From NCBI GenBank assembly GCA_024398875.1, contig JAKSIJ010000013.1, positions 1 to 64,000 of the forward strand: a stretch of DNA of 64,000 bases, in the 5' to 3' direction. Of the stretch, positions 52,624 through 61,852 are shown one piece after another. Below the pieces are notes generated by a model that saw only the letters and a list, made by a program, of their open reading frames with translations, made no database searches and had not been told where the DNA came from. Origin of the DNA: Fibrobacter sp. GTDB taxonomy: Bacteria > Fibrobacterota > Fibrobacteria > Fibrobacterales > Fibrobacteraceae. Both the position numbers and the translations under genes were made by a program. How positions within the stretch are numbered: position 1 is the first letter of the stretch; each line of letters starts with the position of its first letter.

Positions 52624-54177
52624 ATGATTCTTGTAAAATCACGATTTTTGGCTTTTGCGCTTGCGGGGCTAGCCTTTGCCCTGTTTGCGACTCCGGTTTT
52701 GGCGGCTTCCCCCATCATTTCGCCGGAGCATACCCGCAATTTGCGGCTTCTGGAAACAGCCCCCCTTCTGTTTGAATACCATCATCAGACTACGGGAGAT
52801 TCCCGCCAGTTCTTTGCGTATCCTCGCCGGGATACCACCTTCCGCAAAAACTTTACAACTACAGAGCGGAACGCCCTCCTGTATTTTGACAATGTGAATG
52901 GTGCGGGTATTTCTGGCCATGGTTTTGCACCGGGCGATTCCGTCCCTCGCATTGCTATCGCCACAAGCATTGTGGGCGGCATGGATTACCGCGGCGGTGA
53001 GGCTTTAGGCGACACCATTTGGCCGGGCATTGATGGCGGCATCTATCTTCGCGGTTTTGCGGATTCCGTGGACTTTGTTTTGGATGCCCGCATTTATGAT
53101 GAGGGCCATTCTGCCGAAACACCTCGTTCTTGGGACCGTGAATTTTTGGAGGTCCAGAAGGAAGAAAATAATTCCGGCGTGGAATATACCAGTTACGCTC
53201 GCTATCGCACGCACTTTGCGTTCAACTATGATTGGCTTCGCGTGGATTTTGGCCACGATGTGATGCATTGGGGTCCGGGTTACTACAACAATCTCACCCT
53301 GAACCAGTTTGCGCTCCCGTACAATATGTTGAGCATGGACATGTTCTTTGGCCCGCTGCATGTGCTTGCCTTTTATGGAGACTTGCGCGTTTACAACAAC
53401 AGCATGAGCATGAAGAACAAGGGTGCGGATAGAAACATCTTTGGCCATCGCTACGAACTGGCGGTGGGTAACGCAACTTTTGGCATTAGCGAATTGCAGG
53501 TCCAGTATGACGAATTGAAACCTTGGCTTTTTGTGCCCACGGTTCCTTTGTTCATGGAGAAGGGTAACTATGCGGAGAATGCCAATAACGGTGCTTTGGC
53601 TTTTGATTTCAACTATCGCCTGTTTAATGCTGCTCGTATTTATACGGAATTTTTCCTGGATGACATGGAATCTCCGGTGAGTCTTGTGAAGAATGACAAC
53701 ATCGAAGCCAAATGGGCATGGATGGCTGGTTTGCAGGCTGGGCATGACTTCTACTTCAAGGCGCACAAGCTAGAAGCAGGAACCATTGCGGAATATGCTC
53801 GCGTGGAGCCTTACGTGTATGGTCATTTTGAAAAGAACACGGCGCAAATGGCGCACCTAGGTTATCCCATTGGTAACCCCAATGGCCCCAATAGTCAGGT
53901 AGTGGATTGGACGGTGTATGCGCGATTTGATAAGCATATCTTTGCTGCGGTTCGCAATTCCTGGTTGTGGAAGGGAACGGATTACGGTAGTGCTGTGAAC
54001 GACACCACGCCACTTCATGATCATATGAAGATTGGAAAGAAGTTCCTTGATGGGGCGAAAATGCAGTACTCTCTGACGCCGGCGCTGAGCTATGAAGGCC
54101 AGTTTGTGAGCTTCATGGGAGAGGTAACCTTCTTTGACGACAAGAAGGTTTATTTACGCGCTGGATTCAAGTGGTAG
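52624..54177 (+). CDS. Wzi-like outer-membrane capsule-assembly protein
   Basis: A 517-residue exported protein with a signal peptide ending near VLAA. The body is a barrel of aromatic strands. The motif VMHWGPGYYNNLTLNQFALP, followed by GPLHVLAFYGDLRVYN, matches the capsule-assembly Wzi family. It ends RAGFKW, fitting a last beta-strand. No capsule genes adjoin it. Confidence 0.7.
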   Translation: MILVKSRFLAFALAGLAFALFATPVLAASPIISPEHTRNLRLLETAPLLFEYHHQTTGDSRQFFAYPRRDTTFRKNFTTTERNALLYFDNVNGAGISGHGFAPGDSVPRIAIATSIVGGMDYRGGEALGDTIWPGIDGGIYLRGFADSVDFVLDARIYDEGHSAETPRSWDREFLEVQKEENNSGVEYTSYARYRTHFAFNYDWLRVDFGHDVMHWGPGYYNNLTLNQFALPYNMLSMDMFFGPLHVLAFYGDLRVYNNSMSMKNKGADRNIFGHRYELAVGNATFGISELQVQYDELKPWLFVPTVPLFMEKGNYAENANNGALAFDFNYRLFNAARIYTEFFLDDMESPVSLVKNDNIEAKWAWMAGLQAGHDFYFKAHKLEAGTIAEYARVEPYVYGHFEKNTAQMAHLGYPIGNPNGPNSQVVDWTVYARFDKHIFAAVRNSWLWKGTDYGSAVNDTTPLHDHMKIGKKFLDGAKMQYSLTPALSYEGQFVSFMGEVTFFDDKKVYLRAGFKW

Positions 54178-54197
54178 AATCTGCGAGGATTTAGTTT

Positions 54198-55538
54198 ATG
54201 ATGAAGAAACCGGAATTGCTTGCCCCCGCTGGGGATTTGACTCGCATGAAGTACGCCTTTGCCTATGGCGCAGATGCCGTATATGCAGGGCAACCCGCCT
54301 TCAGTCTTCGCTCCCGCGAAAACGGCTTCAAGAATCTGGATGATTTGGCCGAAGGTATTGCCTATGCCCACCAGCGTGGAAAGAAGTTTTATCTCACCAG
54401 CAATGTGATTCCCCGCAATGTGAAGGTGGAGGCTTTCCAGAAAGCACTGCTTTCTGCAATCGAGCTTAAACCGGACGCTTTGATTGTAGCAGACCCAGGC
54501 TTTGTAGGTTGGCTTCGGAAGGAACGGCCCGAGGTGGAAATACATCTTTCCGTGCAGGCCAATACAACGAACTATCTGGCGGCGCGCTTCTGGCATGATT
54601 TGGGCGTGCGTCGCATTATCCTCAGTCGTGAACTTCGTTTGTCTGAAATATTACAGATAAAGGAAGAAATCCCAGGGCTTGAATTGGAAGTCTTTGTTCA
54701 TGGCGCAGTCTGCATGGCAATGTCTGGCCGCTGCATGCTTAGTAACTGGGTGACCCACCGCGATGCAAACCAGGGCGCCTGCGATAACAGCTGCCGCATG
54801 CCGTACCGCCTGTACGCCAACGAGGGCCCTCAGTGCGAAAACTATCGTGAGCACGAGGGCAGTTTCAGTCTGCAGCGGACGGACCGCCCTGAACTTCCAC
54901 CGGTGGCCCTGGATGAAGATACCTGGGGCACCTACTTTATGAGTAGCCGTGACCTCTGTGCGCTGGATGTGATTCCCGAACTGGTTCAGGGCGGGCTGGA
55001 CTCCTTCAAGATAGAGGGCCGCACCCGTTCCGTGTACTATCTGAGCCAGGTGGTGCGAGCCTACCGCATGGCTATAGACGCTTGTGCCGCAGCACTTGAG
55101 GCAGGGAAGGCACCTTCGCCGGAGTTGGTTCCTGCGGAATCTCGCCGAGCCATCTCTTTCGTGGATGGCAGAGGCTTTATGCCGGGATTTCTCCGCGGGC
55201 CCCTTCCGCAGAATTATGAATCCACTCATGTGGCTGCAGAAGCCGGCTGTGTGGCAGCCCAGGTTCTGGATGTTGACACGGCCTCCATTCCAGGTAAATG
55301 TATCGCACGTGTCAACGTGAAGAATCCCTTCACCATGGACGATGCTTTGGAGTGGATGAATCCTGAAGGAATGGGACCTTGTATGGTGGAATCTTTGGTG
55401 GATTTCCGCGGCGCTGAAGTGGACCGCTTGAACCCGGGCACCGAGGGAAAACTGATTCTGCCGGCGTCGGCCCTCAAAAATTCGGAAAACCCGAAATTTG
55501 GCTTTATTTTGAAGAAAACGGCAACTAAGACGGCGTAA
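54198..55538 (+). CDS. trhP: U32-family peptidase-like protein (TrhP/YegQ type)
   Basis: A 446-residue protein. It starts ELLAPAGDLTRMKYAFAYGA; the U32 signature is EVFVHGAVCMAMSGRCMLSN followed by NQGACDNSCRMPY, with the cysteines that may bind an iron-sulfur cluster. YegQ/TrhP proteins take part in prephenate-dependent hydroxylation of uridine 34 in tRNA. Symbol given with moderate confidence, since other U32 subfamilies exist. Confidence 0.8.
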   Translation: MMKKPELLAPAGDLTRMKYAFAYGADAVYAGQPAFSLRSRENGFKNLDDLAEGIAYAHQRGKKFYLTSNVIPRNVKVEAFQKALLSAIELKPDALIVADPGFVGWLRKERPEVEIHLSVQANTTNYLAARFWHDLGVRRIILSRELRLSEILQIKEEIPGLELEVFVHGAVCMAMSGRCMLSNWVTHRDANQGACDNSCRMPYRLYANEGPQCENYREHEGSFSLQRTDRPELPPVALDEDTWGTYFMSSRDLCALDVIPELVQGGLDSFKIEGRTRSVYYLSQVVRAYRMAIDACAAALEAGKAPSPELVPAESRRAISFVDGRGFMPGFLRGPLPQNYESTHVAAEAGCVAAQVLDVDTASIPGKCIARVNVKNPFTMDDALEWMNPEGMGPCMVESLVDFRGAEVDRLNPGTEGKLILPASALKNSENPKFGFILKKTATKTA

Positions 55539-55555
55539 TTACATAAATTTTTGCC

Positions 55556-55972
55556 ATGGCTGTTGATGAAGAAACCAAACGGAAAGATGCTCTGGAATTG
55601 TTCCAGGTGGATACGGAAGCTATCCTTCCATTCTTTCAAAGCCATATAGCGGAATTGCGGCAATTCATTAAAGAGCGTGAGGGTGAAAATCTTTCCCTTC
55701 TAGTGCTTCTAAAGCAGTTTATCCGCGTTTATCGCTTGCCTTTCAATATGCAGCGCTATATGGAAGTGCAGCGCCAGTATATTCAGGAAAAATTGGAGAG
55801 CGAAAACCTGGACAGGCAGCAGGCGGTGAGCCACTGGATTCAGGAAAATGCGAGCCACCACCGCGACCGCATGATTCAGCTCCAGTGCCTCTATTTGGAA
55901 AAAATTAAGGACAAATTAATTCCCGAAGTCCAGGCTCTTTTGCTAGAATCTACAGAAGCTTCTGCCTCTTGA
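55556..55972 (+). CDS. Helical protein of unknown function
   Basis: A 138-residue, entirely helical-looking, hydrophilic protein (MAVDEETKRKDALELFQVDT, LVLLKQFIRVYRLPFNMQRY). No signal or motif. It lies 17 bases after the U32 gene and may be co-transcribed. Family not recognised. Confidence 0.55.
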   Translation: MAVDEETKRKDALELFQVDTEAILPFFQSHIAELRQFIKEREGENLSLLVLLKQFIRVYRLPFNMQRYMEVQRQYIQEKLESENLDRQQAVSHWIQENASHHRDRMIQLQCLYLEKIKDKLIPEVQALLLESTEASAS

Positions 55973-56111
55973 TTTAGGGGCGGAATACTCCCGAAAATGG
56001 AATGTTTTGCCAAAGCCTCAAAAAGGGCGTTTTTGCGCAGATTCCGATTCGTTTTTTATTCTTGAATTTGCTATCTTGAAAAGGGTTAGTTTTGAGTAAG
56101 AGGAGGCCCTT

Positions 56112-56804
56112 TTGAATAACTCTCTTCCTATTGTGCAAATGGTGATTCAGTCAGATATCATGACCATCATCGTCCTTTGCATTTTGGCCGTCATGTCTCT
56201 CGGTTCCTGGGGCATTATCATCGTGAAGTTCTTCGTCTATCGCAGGAACAAACGGGCCAATGCAGTCTTCTTCAAAAAGTTCAGCACGGTGACGCAATTC
56301 GTGCAGCTGCAGGAACTTTGCGAAAAGGCGGAAGACAGTGCTCTTCGCCGCCTCACTGCGGAAGTCTTGAAGGAAGCCTCCAAGTTCAGTAACTTCGTGA
56401 GTTACGATTCCATTCAGCACCGTGCCTCTCTCTTGGAAGACACCATTCAGCGCTCCATCGAAGGCCTTCGCCTTACGGAAGACCGCTACCTGAGTTTCCT
56501 TGCCACCAGTTCTAACCTTTCTCCCTTCTTCGGTTTGTTCGGTACGGTATGGGGCATCATGATTGCCTTCTACCAGATTGGTCAGCATGGTTCTGCGGAC
56601 TTGAGCGTTGTGGCTCCGGGTATCGCTATGGCTTTGATTACTACGGTGGCAGGCCTTGTGGTGGCTATTCCTGCATCTGCCGGCTATAACTACTTTACGG
56701 GTTGCAACGGTCAGAACGAAATCTCCTACTACAATTTTGGCTCCCAGGTATTGAGTCTCTTCAAACGTGGCGACCTCTTGGCTCTTGAAGAAGTTGCCGG
56801 TTAG
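56112..56804 (+). CDS. tolQ: TolQ/ExbB-type proton channel protein
   Basis: A 230-residue MotA/TolQ/ExbB protein with three membrane helices (IVLCILAVMSLGSWGIIIVK, LSPFFGLFGTVWGIMIAFY, VVAPGIAMALITTVAGLVVA). It starts at a TTG behind GAGGAGG. It begins the tol-pal operon, which uses the proton gradient to keep the outer membrane tied to the cell during division. Confidence 0.9.
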   Translation: MNNSLPIVQMVIQSDIMTIIVLCILAVMSLGSWGIIIVKFFVYRRNKRANAVFFKKFSTVTQFVQLQELCEKAEDSALRRLTAEVLKEASKFSNFVSYDSIQHRASLLEDTIQRSIEGLRLTEDRYLSFLATSSNLSPFFGLFGTVWGIMIAFYQIGQHGSADLSVVAPGIAMALITTVAGLVVAIPASAGYNYFTGCNGQNEISYYNFGSQVLSLFKRGDLLALEEVAG

Positions 56805-56812
56805 GAGGCTAC

Positions 56813-57220
56813 GTGAAGCGCAGTCGCGGTAAAGAACTCAAGCAGGAGATGAACCTGACGAACATGATTGATATCGTGTTCTCCATCCTGATTGTGTTCA
56901 TCATTTCTGCACCTCTCATGAGCCAGGGCGTGAAGGTGGATTTGCCTAAGGCCGAAGCTCCCACCATGGAGCAAGAAAAGCTGCTGAAGGTTTCTATTAC
57001 GAAGGAAGAGGCTATCTACATCGCCGACATGCAGGTGGATTTCGATAGTTTCAACAATGTGTTTCAATCCCTCTGGAATGGGGAGATGGCGGTGGTCATC
57101 AACTCTGACGAAGATGTGCATTACGGCCTTGTGATGAAGGTGGTGACGCAGGTGCAGCAGTTGGGTGTCACTAAGCTTGGCTTCCTCACCATGAACCCGA
57201 AAGAAACTCCAGGTCGATGA
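56813..57220 (+). CDS. tolR: TolR/ExbD-type protein
   Basis: A 135-residue protein with one N-terminal membrane helix containing the proton-path aspartate (MNLTNMIDIVFSILIVFIIS) and a small periplasmic domain. It lies 8 bases after tolQ and overlaps the next gene as ATGA. Confidence 0.9.
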   Translation: MKRSRGKELKQEMNLTNMIDIVFSILIVFIISAPLMSQGVKVDLPKAEAPTMEQEKLLKVSITKEEAIYIADMQVDFDSFNNVFQSLWNGEMAVVINSDEDVHYGLVMKVVTQVQQLGVTKLGFLTMNPKETPGR

Positions 57221-57945
57221 AAAAAGAACAGGACAGAATTCAATATTTCGCTTCAGACGTGGATTCCACGCTTTTGAAGATTATCGTCTGTGCGGTAGTC
57301 TTCCATTTGGCGATTGTTGGTGCCTGTATCGGATTCCATTACGTGAAGATTCAGAAGGAGCCAGAGAAGATTCCCGTGTTTGAACTGGTGCAGATGGCGC
57401 CTCCGGCACCTACGCCCAAGCCCCCTGCTCCGCCCAAGACGCAGCCCCCGAAACCAAAGCCGAAGCCAAAGCCCAAGGTGAACAAGAAGTTGCCGCCGGC
57501 CATTAAGCCGGAGCCGAAGGAAAAGCCCGAGGAAGTGGTGGAGGATCAGCCGCCACCAGAGCCAGAGCAGAAGGAACCCGTGGATGACTTCCCGGTAGAT
57601 GACATGGATTTGCCTGTGGCTGTGGAAGCTCCCAGCTTGGATCCCGTGGGCTCAGTGGACATGGACCCGCTGATGCAGGTCTACCTGGAACAGTTGAAGA
57701 AGATTATCATGAGCAACTTCCGCCCGCCTAAGGATTTGAAGGTGGGGCGTGATGCGAAGACCACGGTGCAGTTTACGGTGGACCGTTTTGGCGGCATTAC
57801 CGCGGTGATTCTTAAGCGCTCTTCCGGGAATAAGGCTTGGGACCACTTGTCTGTCCGCGCCATTCAGATTTCCAAGGTGCCGGAGCTTCCGCCAAATTAC
57901 CGCGCTCCTAGCCTGGTGTTGAATTTCAATTTTACTCCGAACTGA
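57217..57945 (+). CDS. tolA: TolA/TonB-like energy transducer
   Basis: A 242-residue protein: membrane helix at about 20-42 (LLKIIVCAVVFHLAIVGACI), a long Pro/Lys/Glu-rich spacer, and a C-terminal TonB/TolA domain (TTVQFTVDRFGGITAVILKR, LSVRAIQISKVPELPPNYRA). Its place between tolR and tolB supports the TolA role, although the C-terminal domain is of TonB type. Confidence 0.8.
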   Translation: MKKEQDRIQYFASDVDSTLLKIIVCAVVFHLAIVGACIGFHYVKIQKEPEKIPVFELVQMAPPAPTPKPPAPPKTQPPKPKPKPKPKVNKKLPPAIKPEPKEKPEEVVEDQPPPEPEQKEPVDDFPVDDMDLPVAVEAPSLDPVGSVDMDPLMQVYLEQLKKIIMSNFRPPKDLKVGRDAKTTVQFTVDRFGGITAVILKRSSGNKAWDHLSVRAIQISKVPELPPNYRAPSLVLNFNFTPN

Positions 57946-57958
57946 TTGTAGGAATGAT

Positions 57959-59248
57959 ATGAAAAGATTTTTGATGATTTTGATTGCCTTGATGATGGCT
58001 CCTGCGACGGTGCTTGCCGCCATCGATACCATCGCTGTGGATGTGGGCATCTCCGTGTTTAAGACCACGCCTATCGGTGTGATTCCCTTTGCGGAGTCGG
58101 CAGGGATTGATTGGATGGAGGAGCGTCCTCACCAGATTGTGACCCGCGATGCGAACCTTTCTGGCCGCTTTGATGTGGTGGCTTCTGACAAGTTCAACTT
58201 GGCGTTGTTCAGCCGTAGCCGTGCTGAATACTACATCACGGGTAAGGTACAGCCCCAGAGTGATGGAAAGCTGAAGGTGGAGTGTGGTCTCTACGTTTCC
58301 AAGACAAAGAATCTCCTCTTTGGAGAAAGCTATACCATTGCCCAGAAGGATTTGCGCCGTGCCGTTCACGCATTCTTTGATAAGGTCGTCTACCGCGTTT
58401 TTGGTGAGCGTGGCGTGGCTTCTACAAAGCTCGCGTATGTTTCCAAGATGGAAGGCGTGAAGCAGGTTGTGGTTTCTGATTATGATGGCTTCCACCGCTC
58501 TCAGATTACGCGTGATACAACCATCAGTATGATGCCTGTGTGGACTAAAGGCAATAAGGGTCTTGTGTATGTGAACTTCAAGACGAATCGCCCGCGGCTT
58601 TATACCAAGGCTTTTGGCGGCTCCGAGAAGCCTCTGTTCCCGCAGTTCGACCAAACTTACAGCCCCGCTGTGAATCCTGTGACGGGAGAACTGCTGTTCT
58701 CTTCTTCCAAGGATGGAAAGACGGATTTGTATTTGGGAAATCTGGAAAACAACAAGGCCCGCAAGTTTGCCTATTTGAAGAGCAATCAGACCAGCCCTGC
58801 CTGGAGCCCTTATGCTACGGAAGTTTTGTTCACTAGCGACCGCGGTGGTGGTCCTCAGATTTTTGTCATGGGCAAGGATGGCAGCGACATGCGCCGCGTG
58901 ACGTTCATGGGGCGCTATAACGAGCGTGCCAGTTGGTCCCCTAAGGGCGACCGCATTGCCTATACTTCCATGGATAACGGGAAGATGAACATCTATACCT
59001 GCGCACTGGATGGCTCGGATATCGTGCAGCTCACCAGTAACGCTGGCAGTAACGAACATCCCACCTGGTCTCCCGATGGAATGCTCATTGCTTTCGCCAG
59101 CAACCGCAGCGGAACCTATCAGATTTACGTGATGCGTTTTGATGGCAGTAACGTCACCCGCATCACCCAAGGCGGCGAGAACACTTCTCCCACTTGGTCT
59201 TGGTTTTATGAAGAAGACAAACCTCAACCCAAAGAAGGTAAAAAATGA
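57959..59248 (+). CDS. tolB: Tol-Pal system beta-propeller TolB
   Basis: A 429-residue periplasmic protein with signal peptide ending VLAA. The N-terminal domain (about 25-170) is followed by a six-bladed propeller with repeated SPDG/SPKGD motifs (ASWSPKGDRIAYTSMDNGKM, HPTWSPDGMLIAFASNRSGT). It binds Pal. It overlaps pal as ATGA. Confidence 0.93.
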   Translation: MKRFLMILIALMMAPATVLAAIDTIAVDVGISVFKTTPIGVIPFAESAGIDWMEERPHQIVTRDANLSGRFDVVASDKFNLALFSRSRAEYYITGKVQPQSDGKLKVECGLYVSKTKNLLFGESYTIAQKDLRRAVHAFFDKVVYRVFGERGVASTKLAYVSKMEGVKQVVVSDYDGFHRSQITRDTTISMMPVWTKGNKGLVYVNFKTNRPRLYTKAFGGSEKPLFPQFDQTYSPAVNPVTGELLFSSSKDGKTDLYLGNLENNKARKFAYLKSNQTSPAWSPYATEVLFTSDRGGGPQIFVMGKDGSDMRRVTFMGRYNERASWSPKGDRIAYTSMDNGKMNIYTCALDGSDIVQLTSNAGSNEHPTWSPDGMLIAFASNRSGTYQIYVMRFDGSNVTRITQGGENTSPTWSWFYEEDKPQPKEGKK

Positions 59249-59826
59249 AAAACCTTGTTAAACTCGCTTTGATTTCTAGCGCAGCTTGCTTGATGCTTGT
59301 AGCTTGCGCTAAGAAGAATCAGCCCCAGACGGATCCGACTGCAGAAGCTGGTGCCGCTGCTACTGAAGCTGTGGATGCAAATGCCGCAGAGTCTCAGGTG
59401 AATGCAGATTCTCTGGCTGCAGAACAGGCCCGCTTGGACGCAGAACGCCTGGAAGCCGAACGCGCCCGCTTGGAAGCACTCATCAACCAGATTATGAGTG
59501 AAGATGTGTACTTCGACTTCGACCGTTCCGAACTTACCGAAAAGGCTAAGGAACTCTTGGCTCAGGTAGGCGAGCTCCTTATCAAGGAACAGCGCTTCAC
59601 CATCACCATTGAAGGCCATACGGATGCTCGCGGTACTGAAGATTACAACTTTACTTTGGGTGCAAAGCGCGCCATGAAGGTGAAGGAATTCCTCAGTGCA
59701 TACGGCATTGAAGATGCTCGCATGGAATCCGTCAGTTATGGTAAGGAAGCTCCGAAGGTGGAAGGTTCCACAGAAGAAGCCTACTCTCAGAACCGTCGCG
59801 CAAACTTCCGCGTAAACATCAAGTAG
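59245..59826 (+). CDS. pal: Peptidoglycan-associated lipoprotein Pal
   Basis: A 193-residue lipoprotein with lipobox MLVAC at residues 17-21, an Ala/Glu-rich helix, and a C-terminal OmpA-like domain (EDVYFDFDRSELTEKAKELL, IEGHTDARGTEDYNFTLGAK, NRRANFRV) that grips peptidoglycan. Strong codon bias suggests high expression. Confidence 0.95.
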   Translation: MKNLVKLALISSAACLMLVACAKKNQPQTDPTAEAGAAATEAVDANAAESQVNADSLAAEQARLDAERLEAERARLEALINQIMSEDVYFDFDRSELTEKAKELLAQVGELLIKEQRFTITIEGHTDARGTEDYNFTLGAKRAMKVKEFLSAYGIEDARMESVSYGKEAPKVEGSTEEAYSQNRRANFRVNIK

Positions 59827-59841
59827 TTTGAGGTTTTGAAT

Positions 59842-60954
59842 ATGAAACGATTGGTGCTTGGCATGATTGCCGCATCTATTGCTCTTACGGGCTGCTCCAA
59901 GATAACCATGCTCCGCACGGAAGAAATGAAGGCGGTAGGCACGGATGTCCAGGTGGCGGTTTTGAGCAATTTGGATACGACAGTGCAGATTCTGAGTGCC
60001 CAGAACGATTCCCTTCGCGCAGAGGTGGATTCCCTGAAAGCACAACAGGCGGCTGCAGCTTTGGTGCAGAAGCGTTTGATGGCCGAAGTGACCATGCTTT
60101 CTCGCCGTATGGGAGATGAATCGGAGCGCAATGATTCCCGTCAAGAGGAAATCATCTACCGCTTGGATATGCTTCTGGGTAAGTCCGACAAGATTTTGGC
60201 AAAGAAGGTGGTGGTGAGCGGTGCCGCCGCTCCTGTTCCGATGGATAGCATTGAACGGGAAGCGGAAAAGTTGGTGGAGGCGGAAGCCCTCTTCAATACG
60301 GCACGTTCCGACTATCATCGTGGCGAATACAAGCTGGCTTATTCTGGATTCAAGCAGGTTTACGAACAAATGAAGACTGGCGAACTGGCAGAGAATTCTC
60401 TCTACTGGATGGCCCTTTGCTTGATTGACGCAAATCAGCTGGATAAGGCGAAGAAGGTTTTTGCCGCATTGGCAGATGCTTTCCCGGAAGGTCAGAAGAC
60501 TTGTACCACCATGTTCAAGCTTGCTGCTATCTATAGCGCAGAATGTGACATCGATATGCAGAAGGCTTATCTGCAGAAAATCTTGAATAGCAAGACCTGC
60601 TCTGCCTCTGGAGAGTTTGAACAGGCTGCAGAAATCCTTCAGGAAATTTTGGAGAAGGAAGAGAAGAAGGCTGCCGGCGAACCGGTTGATGCCTGCGTCT
60701 CGACGGTGGTTGGTCCTGCGGATTCTGCGGTTTCGGGCGCGGCTCCTGCCAGCGAGTCTGCTGCTCAGCCTGCACCGGTTCCTGCTGCTACTTCGACTGA
60801 GGCAAATTCTACGCCTGCAGCGACTACGGCTCCTGCCGTTACTGCTCCGGCTGCTGAGGCTGCCCCGGCGGCACCTGCGGCAACGGAAGCCAAACCTGCA
60901 GCAAACTCTGCGCCTGCAACTGAGGCTGCTCCAGCAACCGCTCCTGCAAAATAA
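59842..60954 (+). CDS. cpoB: CpoB/YbgF-like tol-pal coordinator lipoprotein
   Basis: A 370-residue lipoprotein (lipobox LTGC). A coiled coil at about 30-105 (NDSLRAEVDSLKAQQAAAAL) is followed by TPR repeats at about 140-265 (AEALFNTARSDYHRGEYKLA, FKQVYEQMKTGELAENSLYW). The last ~100 residues are Ala/Pro-rich low complexity. Position after pal and the domain order match CpoB, which links peptidoglycan synthesis to outer-membrane constriction. Confidence 0.85.
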   Translation: MKRLVLGMIAASIALTGCSKITMLRTEEMKAVGTDVQVAVLSNLDTTVQILSAQNDSLRAEVDSLKAQQAAAALVQKRLMAEVTMLSRRMGDESERNDSRQEEIIYRLDMLLGKSDKILAKKVVVSGAAAPVPMDSIEREAEKLVEAEALFNTARSDYHRGEYKLAYSGFKQVYEQMKTGELAENSLYWMALCLIDANQLDKAKKVFAALADAFPEGQKTCTTMFKLAAIYSAECDIDMQKAYLQKILNSKTCSASGEFEQAAEILQEILEKEEKKAAGEPVDACVSTVVGPADSAVSGAAPASESAAQPAPVPAATSTEANSTPAATTAPAVTAPAAEAAPAAPAATEAKPAANSAPATEAAPATAPAK

Positions 60955-60979
60955 AACAGCATTCTTTGGGTATAAAATG

Positions 60980-61005
60980 AATGCCGCCTCCGGGCGGCAT
61001 TTTCT
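60980..61005. terminator. Terminator of the tol-pal operon
   Basis: AATGCCGCC at 60980-60988 pairs with GGCGGCATT at 60993-61001, followed by TTTCT. It may also serve the convergent ybjQ-like gene. Confidence 0.8.
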
Positions 61006-61028
61006 GTATGAAGCGGGAGGTGAACAGA

Positions 61029-61340
61029 TTATTTGAACTTTACTGCAGTTCCATAGACGGTGACTTCTGCTGCTGCGGCCATGATTTCGGAAGTGACGAA
61101 ACGTACTCCGATAATAGCATCCGCGCCCATCATCACAGCTTCTCCCATCATGCGTTCTGTAGCAATGCGCCTTGCGTCATTTAAAAGTTCGGTGTATCCC
61201 TTCAGTTCTCCGCCGATAATCGTCTTGAGTCCAGCAAATATATCACGGACAACGTTTTTTGATACAACGACGCTTCCTTTTACCAACTGCAGAGTTTCCA
61301 ACTCTTTCCCGGAAATAAAGTCTGTAGTAACGAGAATCAT
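61029..61340 (-). CDS. YbjQ/UPF0145 family protein
   Basis: A 103-residue protein of full family length: GSVVVSKNVVRDIFAGLKTI, GGELKGYTELLNDARRIATE and MMGADAIIGVRFVTSE are typical. The family forms pentamers; its role is not settled (a heavy-metal-binding fold has been proposed). Confidence 0.9.
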   Translation of the reverse strand: MILVTTDFISGKELETLQLVKGSVVVSKNVVRDIFAGLKTIIGGELKGYTELLNDARRIATERMMGEAVMMGADAIIGVRFVTSEIMAAAAEVTVYGTAVKFK

Positions 61341-61852
61341 GAATTGCTCCTAGATGAATTTGTTCCTAATATACTTTATTGGCGCGTCTTCCATCAACCT
61401 CAAAATTCGTTTTTATAAATGCGTAAATATGGAATTAATTTGTTTGTTGTAAAAATGTTGAGAATAAGCATTTTGTAGTATTTTAACTCTTTATTTGTCA
61501 ATGAGTTACGCTGTTTTCGAACTTGAAAAATGCTGTTTTTAGGCTAAAATCGCCATTTTTCGGGGAATTTTGAATCTTCCACCCCTTCATTTTTTGTCAA
61601 GGGATTGTTCAAAATTTTTCTGTGGATAAAATGTGAAAACCATAGGGAGAATAGTTGATTTCACCTGTGGGTAAAGGGGGCTTTTTCGGGAAAAAAAAGG
61701 ACAGAAAATGGGTATATAGGAAAAGTGGCTTTTTTTGCTCTAAAAAAGGGCCTAGAAATTATTTGTTGAAAAATGGATTTTTTCCTCTTTTCCTTTAATT
61801 AGTTTTGAAACCCCTAAATGTTTTTTTTTGTCTTTATTGTTTTTGGCGGATT
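61341..61852. other. AT-rich oriC-like region upstream of dnaA
   Basis: About 510 bases without a gene, with long A and T runs. A perfect DnaA box, TGTGGATAA (complement TTATCCACA), lies at 61621-61629, and a one-mismatch box, TGTGGGTAA, at 61666-61674 in the same orientation. The stretch 61700-61852 is very AT-rich and could be the unwinding element. It may be the replication origin or at least the dnaA autoregulatory region. Confidence 0.6.
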
